NCBI GenBank assembly: GCA_963971305.1
Contig: OZ020313.1
Coordinates: 27,814,602-27,878,601, forward strand
Direction: 5' to 3'
Origin: Arcuatula senhousia
Taxonomy: Eukaryota > Mollusca > Bivalvia > Mytilida > Mytilidae
Length of the DNA stretch: 64,000 nucleotides
Shown: one piece after another, positions 24,701-35,010 of the stretch
Position numbering within the stretch: the first letter of the stretch is position 1
How the letters are laid out: each line of letters starts with the position of its first letter
The notes under the pieces: model-generated
What the model was told of the DNA's origin: nothing
Database searches by the model: none
What the model saw: the letters and a program-made list of their open reading frames with translations, nothing else
Program-made: the position numbers and the translations under genes

Positions 24701-27087
24701 ACAACATCACTTAAAGAAAATGTCCATGCATATTGACAAGTTAAAGCATCTGTATACCATATAGCAGGTATTTTGGGCGGCACACAAATTTCGTGATTTT
24801 ATACCAAATATCCAAGTTGTTATATTCTGTACGCATACATTTATTTTTGTGATTTGATAATATTCCCATTACTTGATTACAAATTTATGTTTATTCTATA
24901 TTACGGGGGTTCTAAATTTCGCGGTAGAGTAATAGTTGCAAATATAGCGAAATAAGAACCTCGTGAAAATTTCTAGCTATACGGTATGTTAAAGTTATTG
25001 TATAATAATTAGACAGGAGAGTTTTTATTTCAAAAACATATATGCACTTTGTTCATATGAACATGTCTATGTTACTTTTTGTAGGATTTACGACATACAG
25101 GGAAGTGGGCATGCTTATACTTCAGTCACAGATCTCCTGTCAGCTTTGAGTCCAAAGTTTGTCAAGTATTTGTCCATGTCTGTGAAAGACCTGATGAAAA
25201 AAGAAGGCTACTCCGATAGATTTATTGATGAGCTTGTTATGGGAGCAATGAGAACAAATTATGGACAGACTACAGATATTCCAGCTTTTGTTGGTAGGAT
25301 TGTCTGGAAGGATTGTGAAAGTATTCATGTTTGTGGGGTATAGATTTTCATGGTTTTCGTTGGCCAGCCTAACCACGAAATAAAAATCTGAATGGAGAAT
25401 TTATCATGGCTTTTAATAGAGAATTTTTGTAAAACCATTAATTCATGATTCCATTCATCATGTTCATGAATATATGATTTATTCCTAATCCATGAAAATT
25501 GATACCCACAAATTTGAGTATTTTCATATATAGTAGACCAAAAAAATTTTAACCCTAAAATAATCTTTTAGATTTTACACATAACAACTAGACTTTTAAC
25601 TCTAGCAGTATTTGCTTTTGTCTAGTATGAACATTCATTCAAATATATATTACATGATTCAAATAAATATTACATGTATAATTAATAAATCAATATAACA
25701 ATAAAGTTGTGGGAAAGACTAAAATTCAGTTAAAAAAAACTATAACCAACTAAAAACGGGACTTCCCAACTTATCTGTGATTAAGTTTGTCAGTTACCTG
25801 CCCAAGGTAGGTGGAATACTCTGGTTATTCCGGTTTCCTAAAACCAATAAAACTGACCGCTCTATATGGCCCAGATTAGTTGATAAAGGGCGTTTAAACA
25901 CCAACAGAAACACACACTATATAATAATCGACATTATGTGCTTCTAGATTAAAGAAGAGTAAAAACACCAAAGCTAAGCTAAAAAAACATAAAACATAAA
26001 CTAAATGAAATGACTTCATAAAAACTGTCAGATGGCTGCCAAAGCTCAATAGCAATATTGCATTGTCAACATAGCATTTTAATTCTGATGGGAGAGTAAC
26101 AGTTAAGTGTTCCTTATTTTGATTTATTCAAAAATTATTATTTGACAAATGTTTGATGAGAAGTAGAAAATATACATGTAAAGTATAATATAATGATGTA
26201 CAATGTATGTCTCAAATATGAATTTACATGAATTATTTGCTTCTATTTTTTTTATTTGAAAATAATGAGTTCATGTGCATATATATTTTTTCACAGGTGT
26301 AGTTTCCTTAGCTGGTATTGAACCAGGACTATGGTCAGTCAAAGGTGGGAATAAAAAAGTTCCAGAACTTCTTATAAAACATGCTAAAGCTAATCTCATA
26401 GAAGGGGAAGTAACTACTGTCAGACTTGTAGAGGACGAAGATGTTGCATACGAAATCATTTATAAGTGTAAAAGTTGTCCCAAAAAAGAGGAAATAAAAA
26501 CTAGAGAATATGACCTAGTGGTTATTGCAATGCCATTACATCCAGAAATTAGCTCAATCAAATTTGAAGACTTTCCAACAGAAATTCAGAACTTTCCACA
26601 GAAATATCACGGGTTGACTGCATCCATGATTAAAGGTACTCCAAATACAACATATTTTGGTCTTAATACTGCTGATGAGTTTCCTAGGGAGCTTTTGACT
26701 GGTACTACAGAATCATTTTTCAATTCTATAGGAATACATAAACCAGTTTCAGGCAAAGACTCAGATCCAGTTTTTAAAGTTTTTACAAATTCGCCTCCTA
26801 CGAAAGACCAATTACAACAGTGTTTCGATAAAAAAGAGGATTTACGTATGGTTTATTGGAAAGCATATCCAAAATATGACTTTAAACCAGATAGTATACC
26901 ACCTTTTGTATTACACGACAAATTATATTATGTAAACTCCATAGAACTAGCTGCGTCGGCTATGGAAATGGTCTCTATAGGTGCTAAAAATGTAGCGTTA
27001 CTTGCTCATCATCACTGGACAGGAAATTTAGATAAAATTGACGAACCATATTCTCCAGAGGGTGAAAAAGATAAAACAGAGTTATAA
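21707..27087 (+). CDS. PCYOX1: Prenylcysteine oxidase, complete five-exon gene
   Basis: This FAD-dependent thioether oxidase cleaves farnesyl- or geranylgeranyl-cysteine to cysteine, a prenyl aldehyde and hydrogen peroxide. Exons are 21707-21788, 23530-23736, 24272-24449, 25085-25293 and 26297-27087. All borders are GT-AG and phases are consistent, giving 488 residues (human PCYOX1 505, PCYOX1L 494). Residues 1-18 form a signal peptide (MWSPAFLILTINAAVLPF). The dinucleotide-binding motif IIGGGIGGT is at 29-37, the ribose-binding acidic residue Glu57 lies in IDIYEK, and GGRLAT is at 62-67. GQTTDIPAFVG and SLAGIEPGLWSVKGGN match conserved family blocks. The protein ends KTEL, a KDEL-like ER-retrieval signal, whereas the mammalian enzyme is lysosomal or lipoprotein-associated. 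The start has A at -3. Which vertebrate paralogue (PCYOX1 or PCYOX1L) is closer cannot be decided here. Confidence 0.95.
22769..23242. mobile_element. 474-bp fold-back (MITE-like) element in PCYOX intron 1
   Basis: The left arm begins atataaacaaggtattaaat, and its reverse complement ends the element (attaatacc...ccttgtttatat). The arms stay alignable for about 100 bp, up to tgctaacatc / agtgctaacgtc. The loop contains three copies of catgcatgcatggggt, itself self-complementary. No coding capacity is visible. Confidence 0.75.
23530..23736 (+). CDS. PCYOX1: PCYOX exon 2: FAD-binding Rossmann motif
   Basis: Follows tttgtttacag and ends TTTTAG|gtaata. It carries GGGIGG, the IDIYEK acidic residue and GGRLAT. 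The VNFTS near its end contains an N-glycosylation sequon. Confidence 0.93.
25330..25520. repeat. Diverged repeat with tttcatgg / catgaaaa motifs
   Basis: Contains gattttcatggttttcgttgg and tccatgaaaattgatacccac. The same theme recurs at 27490-27655 (ttcatgggtaccaattttca) and at the window end (63975-64000, gtggggtatcaattttcg). It is probably an old dispersed element in PCYOX intron 4 and downstream. Confidence 0.4.
26297..27087 (+). CDS. PCYOX1: PCYOX exon 5: C-terminal half and stop
   Basis: A 263-codon terminal exon after tttttcacag. It includes the conserved GLWSVKGGNKKVP block, the YHGLTASMIKGT-like segment and HHHWTG near the end, followed by EKDKTEL and TAA. The frame is open slightly upstream (from 26275), but that part is intron. 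Confidence 0.93.
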
Positions 27088-30000
27088 GGAGCGTGTATGA
27101 ATTTTGTATCATGGTACTCAAAATGGTGGAAAAATGGAAAAATGTATTTTTTATCATGTTTTTTTTTTAAATTCTTATAAATATGTATGTATAATTCCAA
27201 AACAAAATCTTATTTTTGAAAGTATAATTCCAATGTCATGAATGTTACTATACTTGTACATAACAGTTAAACACATTTGATTAGTTAATTTTATTTTTTT
27301 TTTAATTCTTTCTCAGTCATTCTCAAATGGAATTATACTACTAATGTCAACCAATGATAAAAGATTTTGAATTTGATTTTTAGTAATTGAGATTAATTCA
27401 AGAAATTGAAGTATATATATATATATCAATTGTGTAAATTTGATGGCATTAAATTTATTTACAACACCATGTACAAACTTAACATTCTGTGGACTCATTT
27501 ATTTTCATGGGTACCAATTTTCATGGATTGGTGGAAAAAAATGCCAGATGGTGGGTTCTTAAATTATATTAATGGTTTTTTAAAGTCAAGGCATCACAAA
27601 GCAATGTTAAATTTCTTATTCATGCGGAACCCTTGAAAACCACAAAATTTAATATACCTCATGAAAAGTAATGAAAACACAATTAAAAGTGGATTTAGAA
27701 CCAGGGTGCTGGGCTTTCGCCTTCCCATTTGACAGGAATTTTTGGTTGGGAACTATTCGAAACAAGAGGTCACAGAAGATTTTTTTATTACGCTCCTCTT
27801 GTTTGAAGATTTACTGACTGTAGACAAAAAAGTTATTACCGATAAACTTGTTATTTAATTTCAATCATTTTTTATAATTTTCATACTGACATGACCATGA
27901 TGACTGTACTTTTTTTTTGCTTTGTATATTTTATCATTTTATTTTTTTTAATTTTTTTTTATGGGTTGCTCTCAGGTGCTTTTTTAAAAAAAAATCTTTT
28001 ATGTCCATGTACCATGCTATGTTGCAATACATATAATGTAAATAAGTTTTTTTTTTCATTTGCTCACTTTATGTGGACATGAGTGGGATATTGTATTACT
28101 ATATAGAAAAGTGTGTCCTGCCAATATACATGTAAGTACTAATAGAGAATTGGATGTTTGAGTCCTTTGTCCTGTTCTAGGAAAAATATATAGGATGATG
28201 GAAGAATGCAGTGGTGGTTTTTTTTTCTCCAAATTTAGAAAAGCTTGCGTGTATGGGCGGTGGGGTTTGGAAAAAGTACCTTCCAGTACCCACAGAACTT
28301 CATGAACATGTGGAATAGCCCTTAAAGGGTACCTTTGTTTTGACAGTAGGGGGAATTATGTTTTATTGTCGTTTAAGTGAGAATGTTTGACAATACACAT
28401 GTACTTACATGTATCTTTTAAGTAGCAAACAAATTCATTTGCATAAAAATATAATTTCCATCCATTTTATTTTTTAAAAGCATTGTGCACTGTATTATAT
28501 AGTTACATGATGTCATTGGTGCTTAAAAAGTTGTTGTTTAGGTTATATAGTTATGTTATGAGTTTTGTTTTTCTGTTGAAAGTCTTAATTTTAATTATTA
28601 AGTTGTTGATGAAATGTGTGCTTTTGTATGATGTATATACTGTGTATATGCAGTGTATATACTGTGTATATTTTTAGAAAGAATAAAAAAAATCTTTTTA
28701 CAGAAAATGAATGTATAAGATAGGACAATATTTTGAAATTAAATTATTTATATTTGTTATGATATGAATACTATTATGCCATTTCTGGAATCAAGTTGAG
28801 TTTAAGAGACTGAAAAATGTGTTTCACAGCCATGACTAACAGTTGATATAAATTTATGTTACACATTTTAGAGGCAATAGTGAAATGAGGCATTATGCTT
28901 TAATAATTCCTAAGTGATAGGATAATCACAAGTCAATAGTGCCAATGCCTAAGTTTAATTTGGCCATAGGATTTAGATCTATTATAAATGCCTTATATTT
29001 TTTGTTCTTCTTTTCTTTACCTTCTTTAATCTCTTGAGCAAGGTCAGTTCATGAAACAGTGGATGTGGTTAAGTTTTCTCTTTTGTAACAATTTGAATTT
29101 TTTAAATATGAAAATGTTTATAAAAATTATACTTAGTGCCTGTTAATGTTCAACATAAAAAGGTTTAGATATAAAAAGAAATTGTGTTTTTTTTTTTAAA
29201 GAAAATTCTTGATTTATCATAATAAATTCTGTTTTATTTACCCAAATTTAAGCCTAAGTTAGTTAATCACATGAAGGCATAATTAAAAAAATAAGAGCTT
29301 ACTCTGAAAAAATAAATACATGTAATGCTTATTTTGATATTCCAAATGTAATTGTTGACTTATCAAAATAGTTAAAAAAAGACTTTTAAGAAAATTGAAG
29401 TATGTAATTTTTTTACTGTTAATTGGCCAAAATTTGTTTAACTTTACTTCCTTTTTTTAAATATATTTTTTTCAAGGTAAACTCTCAGAAAAGCAACCTC
29501 GCTTTTGTAATAATTTACTCTGCATGGATTTGGAAACATGAATATTTAAGATTATTTTGTAAATCAACCTCTTGCTTCTAAGAATTCTCTCTGGGTATTC
29601 CTCTCATTTTTGTGTGAAAATTGTCAGATTTTGTTCAAAAGTTCAAATTTATATACAGTAACAGTATTATAGTATTGTGCAATACAATTTTAAGGATGAT
29701 TTTCAGATGAATGAACTTACAAATTAATAATGAACAATTTCTATTTTGTAAATAAAATACTGTAATAACTGATTTTTACATTTTGTTTCCCTCATTTATT
29801 GGTGTACCTATCAATGAGTGTTCTAGAAACAGAATTAAAGAAAAACAAGCTACATGAAGTAGTTCTGACCAAAATTTTCTGGCATACAACTTTTAAAAAG
29901 TATAGGAGCCCATCTCAAATTCTAGGGATCATTAACATGACCATCTAAATTGTAAAATGAAGAGTCAACTTTTTACTTCTTCTGCCTGTCTGCACATCCC

Positions 30001-30540
30001 CAACTTTGTCATGAATGCTAAAAGTACAAAAACTATTTAGAGTATAGAGTACAGTACATCTACTTCCTGTTTACAGAATATTTTAAGATGCAGGCAACAT
30101 ATGTTTCCCATGGAAGACTGCCATTCTTGTGTGTTCCTTGTTTTCTATCTGTCATTGTCTATAAACTTTAAAACAAATTTTAAAGTTTAACAGATTAGCC
30201 TGAAATCTGTGGTGGCTATAAAGATTCTGAAATAGATAAAGGACAAAATTCTGAAATAGATAAAGGAGAAAATTGCACTATTGGCAAATTACTCTAAAGA
30301 TGCAACAGATATCAAAAGCTTGCAGCATAAACTGTATTAGAACCTCAAGATCCACCTACATGTACTAAAGACCTGACATCTTGTATGAGAGTTATTGTCC
30401 ATTTATTGCTTAATTTGGTCTTATATATTTAGCTGGATATCATAGTTACAATGTAAGATGCTTGAGTAATCCAAAATTGTATTTGTTGAGCAGCCAAGAT
30501 TTACAAAAATATATATCACAAATATATCATATTCATAGTT
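27088..30540. other. PCYOX 3' untranslated region and intergenic DNA
   Basis: No further gene was found. A repeat fragment lies at 27490-27655. AATAAA at 28682-28687 is a plausible polyadenylation signal for the PCYOX transcript, although several AT-rich alternatives exist. Otherwise nothing was recognised. Confidence 0.4.
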
Positions 30541-30574
30541 TAAGCGGCTTAAAGTAGCAAATTTGCCAATCTAC

Positions 30575-30920
30575 ACTGCTTTTTGTTGTTGTCTCTCCTG
30601 CGACGAATAGTCACGGATGGCAAGACATAGGTATTATTTTCCGGCGGCGAGGCGGCGACTGCGGCTTCGATTACTTTTTTGTAAGACTTTTGTGGACAAT
30701 GAATTGCTTGAAAAGTATAATAGCTAGGCATCTGATATTTAGTATACAGACAGTTTAGGCTATTGTCTAAGCAACTGTCACCATGCCGTGTGACCCTGAC
30801 CCCATTTTCACGCTCCAGTGACTGTGTGAACTTAGGTCTTTTTCAGGTCGAAAACTTTTTGGTAAGACTTTTGTGGACTATGAATTGCTGGGAAAGTATA
30901 ATAACTAGGCATGTGTTATC
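30575..30920 (-). repeat. Family B/C hybrid fragment
   Basis: Contains tctcctgcgacgaatag, a CGG-rich stretch (ccggcggcgaggcggcgac) and two units of taagacttttgtggac..aattgct. These units are the reverse complement of 17590-17860 in the family B copy. It is a non-coding mobile-element remnant. Confidence 0.6.
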
Positions 30921-31041
30921 TGTTTTTGAACCCTTTGCTGTTATCCTAAAAATTATTTTGTTGTTGACTGTTATGAGCATCCTGAAAATGCTGTTATCTG
31001 TTATTTTTATAATGCTGTTAACTATTAACGAGGTACTTTTT

Positions 31042-31924
31042 GTCTCGCCTGCGAAGCAGAGCGGGACATAGGTGTTACTTTACCGGCGGCGGCGGCGGCG
31101 GCGGCGTTAACTTTTTGGAAAAGTTTTATGAGCACCTCCATATCTCAAGAACTATAGGTCCTGGGTTGATGAAACTTGGTATGCATATACCTCAGTAGTA
31201 ACTTAGCACAGTTGCATCCCCATCTTTTGACCTTGACCTTGATTTTCCGGTTGAGTGACTTTGACAATTTTCAATACATATAATAGCAATGGAAAAGTTT
31301 TGCGAGCACCTCCATATCTCAAGAACTATAAGTCCTTGGTTGATGAAACTTGGTATGCATTTGCCCCAGTAGTAGCTTAGCACAGTTGCATCCCCATCTT
31401 TTGACCTTGACCTTGATTTTCCGGTTGAGTGACTTTGACAATTTTCAATACATATAATAGCAATGGAAAAGTTTTGCGAGCACCTATATATCTCAAGAAC
31501 TATAGGTCCTAGGTTGATGAAACTTGGTATTGGTATGCCCCAGTAGTAGCTCAGCACAGTTGCATCCCTATCTTTTGACCTTGACCTTGATTTTTTGGTT
31601 GAGTGACTTTGACAATTTTCAATACATATAATAGCAATGGAAAAGTTTTGCGAGCACCTCCATATCTCAAGAACTTTAAGTCCTAGGTTGATGAAAATTG
31701 GTATGCATATGTCCCAGTAGTAGCTTAGCACAGTTACATCCTCATCTTTTGACCTTGACCTTAATTTTCCGGTTGAGTAACTTTGATTATTTTTATTGCA
31801 TATATTTGCAATGTTTAGGTTCTATAAACATCTTTTGATCTCAGAAACTGAAAATCCACGTAAATTCAAAATATAGTGGAAGTAAGAAAGAATAATTGTT
31901 TCTGATGGTGCCGGCAGGCGAGAC
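31042..31924 (+). mobile_element. Family C element: GTCTCGCCTGC inverted ends, CGG run, four 174-bp units
   Basis: The ends gtctcgcctgc (31042-31052) and gcaggcgagac (31914-31924) are exact inverted repeats. A (CGG)n tract lies at about 31083-31106. Four tandem units of about 174 bp follow (ggaaaagttttgcgagcacc ... ttgaccttgaccttgatttt). The minus-strand open frame of 179 codons is read-through of these units. A reversed fragment lies at 33437-33510 and a related end at 46148-46226. Confidence 0.75.
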
Positions 31925-34184
31925 ATACTTTAGTGTTAACTCTTGTTTTAATACAAGTAGCTCTGGATTTTTTTGCCTCGCTTCGCTGGGCAACTCCACA
32001 CAAATATACTTATTACTACACGTATGTAGCACCACAATGGCCAAATACATACATGTAAATTACAATCATTTAATAGCTAGTATTTTAGTGGACGCGGGAA
32101 AACAAGTTCAATTAGACTTTTATTCCATGCAGTATTATAATACAGTTTGGAGGTGGTATGGTGTGCGCTTGCTAGAGATCCATTTTGACCTCCCCTAAAA
32201 ATACAACTTTGAAAAACTGAAATCTGTATTAGAAGGAAAACATTGGGCAATGGGCAATTTTACGCATTTCTAATGCAGAAGCTTCCAACCATTTGTCCCC
32301 CATTTCTACAAATATTTTCATAACAAAAAAAAAAGCAAAACTGTGGGACAAAGAGATAAAAAAGAATGTTATAGCCCACCTTTGGGTCACTGTCTCATTA
32401 ATTGCTATTATAATTAAACAATTTCTGTTTAAATTTTTGTCAATATAGTATTATACTTAGATATATCCCCATATTTGGGATATGCAAGGTCTAGTAGTTT
32501 CAACTGTTCTATGTCAATATTTTGTATCAGAGTGAAAAATATTGAATCATGATCAATTTGAAATTTTCATTTTTGAGTATTAGGGGCCAAATACGAACAT
32601 TATTATTAGATCTTATTACCATGCAATATGATATATAAAAGTTACATTTTTTCAGCCTTGCTACGCTCGGCACCTATAAAAAATGTAACCAAAAAAATGA
32701 ACACATGCATACATCAAAACCATGAAAAACTGGGGAATTAAATTGCTGTTGCTCCCCAAGTAACAGGCGGCCGCGTTTGGAAACAGCTAGAATGTCGAAC
32801 TTTGCAACAATTACCCCAACCGCTTAATTCTGGAATATGGAATGGGCCCACTATATTTTAATGACATTATTAGTCGACTTTGCTAATATGATATACTTTA
32901 ACATTTTAAATGAATGAACTCAATAAATTGTGGTAAAAGAGAAACCAGGAATCACAATGTGCAGAATCCTCTTATCTTTTTTCCCCCTTGTAATTCCTGC
33001 TCTAATAAAAGTAAAATGATCTAAAAACCCGGTGCAATCATTTTGGGTAAAAGTTACCTGTTTTTCTTTTTATTTGGCTGTTAACTGTTTTCACCATTTT
33101 TATCAGGCTGTTAACTATTTAAGGGAAATTTGCAAAATGTTAACCTGTTAACGGACCCCCTCTTGCCCCCTCTTTATATCCACGTTTTGCCACGTTTGTG
33201 TCGTGCAAACGATACAAACGGGGTATCCAACACGTTTGCGTCCAGATATCTCTACGTATGTACCTGGTTTCAACTAGGTGTCGGTACGTTTTGTTACGTT
33301 TATAGCCTTTTCACTTCGTTTTAGAAACGTAGAAAAACGGGGTGTAGAAACATGACAGTATGACTGGGGGTTTACCACTACTAGTGCAAATACACACCAA
33401 GTTTCAATAACCTTGAACTTATTGCTATTGAGAGATGGAGGTGCTCATAAAACTTTAACATGTTAAGTTCATGCTTGTCAATGTCGCTCTGCCTTGCTGG
33501 CGAGATGTTTTGTTTCTCTTTCAAGAAATTTTATACGAGACACCGGGTGATCGTTACCAAATGCATGTATGTCTCTAGGATGCGTACTATTTTTTTGCAA
33601 TGACTTTCAACGTTGAGAAGAATTTAGGCTGCAAAGTCATGCTCGACACGAACACCAACCGGGCCCCAAAAACGAAAAGAACCAGTCGCCTTCAACGAAG
33701 AGGTTAATAGTAGTTGTAGGTGACACCCAAACTCCTCACAGTTCCAGTTCCCGTCGCTAACGTTCTGTACACTAATCCGGTACTACTTTCGTAGGAAAGG
33801 ATTAAGCCTACACTGCAAAGGCGTTTGGATGACACATAGAAATCACAGCCTGACGTGAAGGATACGGTTACATCCACGTTTAAACGTGTAAACTGTATAC
33901 AGTCAAACCACGACTTAGCAGTAGCAGTACAATTGTTACTTTGGGTTATGCTGTATATGCATAGTTTCCAGAAGTAACCTCCAAGCAGCAGCTAGCATTG
34001 AAATCATAAACATTGGAAGGTCGAAAACCAAACGTATTGAAAAAAGTACTGCAACCACTTATGACATCGATCATTTGAGTAAGAAAGAAACCTGATGATT
34101 TAAACTAAATTATGAAATCAGGAGAACATCGGAAAATTAAAAAACAAAAACAAAAACAAAACACACAAACAAAATTTAGAATCC
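31925..34184. other. No gene; contains a reversed family C fragment
   Basis: The segment 33437-33510 (gatggaggtgctcataaaac ... gctctgccttgctggcgaga) is the reverse complement of the head of the 31042 element. The remainder shows no exon or clear repeat. Confidence 0.4.
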
Positions 34185-34602
34185 AGTGAGCTCACAATTA
34201 ATTACCCCGCCCCATAAAAATGAATCAGATAAAGGTTTAGTGTAGGAGGTGCACATCTACATTATGCCACAACGATTATGTGAAAGTTTCATGAAAATCC
34301 ATCGAGGGGTTAGGAGGAGTTGCGGATAAGAGATGGGTACCCCCTTATAGCAGCTAAGTCCATGTTATGCTAAGGGAAACCCCAAAATCATTTTGGTCAA
34401 ATTTTAAAATAGAAGGTGCACATCTACATTATGTTACAAAGATTGATTGTGTGAACGTTTCATGAAAATCCATCAAAGGGTTTACCGTTAAGGAGGAGTT
34501 GCGGATAAGAAATGAGTAATCTGAGGAGTAACGGACGGATGAACAGACACCCGTACCACTATATAGTATATACCCCCACTTTTCAAACGGGGGTATAAAA
34601 CA
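34185..34602 (+). repeat. Family F repeat, second copy
   Basis: Same structure as 1625-2062: gtgagctcacaatt head, two units with gtgcacatctacattatg and ttaggaggagttgcgg, gacggatgaacagacac, and a final tatacccccac...gggggtata hairpin. Confidence 0.62.
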
Positions 34603-34742
34603 TCGTGTCCTACATATGTATAATAGTATACGTCGCTGCAGACCTATAGCTAAGTATAGTCACGACCTTAAACTCCCCAGTTTGTTATATATATTAGTTA
34701 GACTGTAGTATTAAATCAACACAATTTAATATAAAAATATAA

Positions 34743-34748
34743 TTTATT
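34743..34748 (-). terminator. Candidate polyadenylation signal of the P450 gene
   Basis: AATAAA on the minus strand, about 190 bases after the P450 stop codon at 34936-34938. Position and hexamer fit, but the surrounding DNA is AT-rich. Confidence 0.4.
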
Positions 34749-34935
34749 AAAGTAAACAACTGTTAGTCTAACATATAACATAAAATTAAAAATATAAACA
34801 AGTCAAAATTAAAAAATTCAAATGATAAACAATGAAGACTTTATATGTCTATAATAAGTCATTTTCCCCTCATAGAGATCAGTCCATGATTGCATTTTGT
34901 CAATTTTCCTTATACATCGTGCATCCATTGCTTAA

Positions 34936-35010
34936 TTATCGTTTCTCTACACACAACCATAGTCCATTATCTGGTCTTAGATATATTTCCTTTGAAAGTG
35001 AAGGAGGGTC
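34936..35010 (-). CDS. P450 terminal exon
   Basis: 25 codons after cttttttaag, ending LWLCVEKR and TAA. This joins in phase 0 to TQQ of the preceding exon. The resulting C-terminus (YLRPDNGLWLCVEKR) has the usual P450 beta-strand 3-3 form. Confidence 0.85.
   Translation of the reverse strand, partial: DPPSLSKEIYLRPDNGLWLCVEKR

Noticed and set aside
31192..31731. A 179-codon minus-strand open frame with three similar blocks
   Set aside because: The blocks are the 174-bp units of the family C element read through; 174 is a multiple of three, so the frame stays open by arithmetic. No start context or homology.
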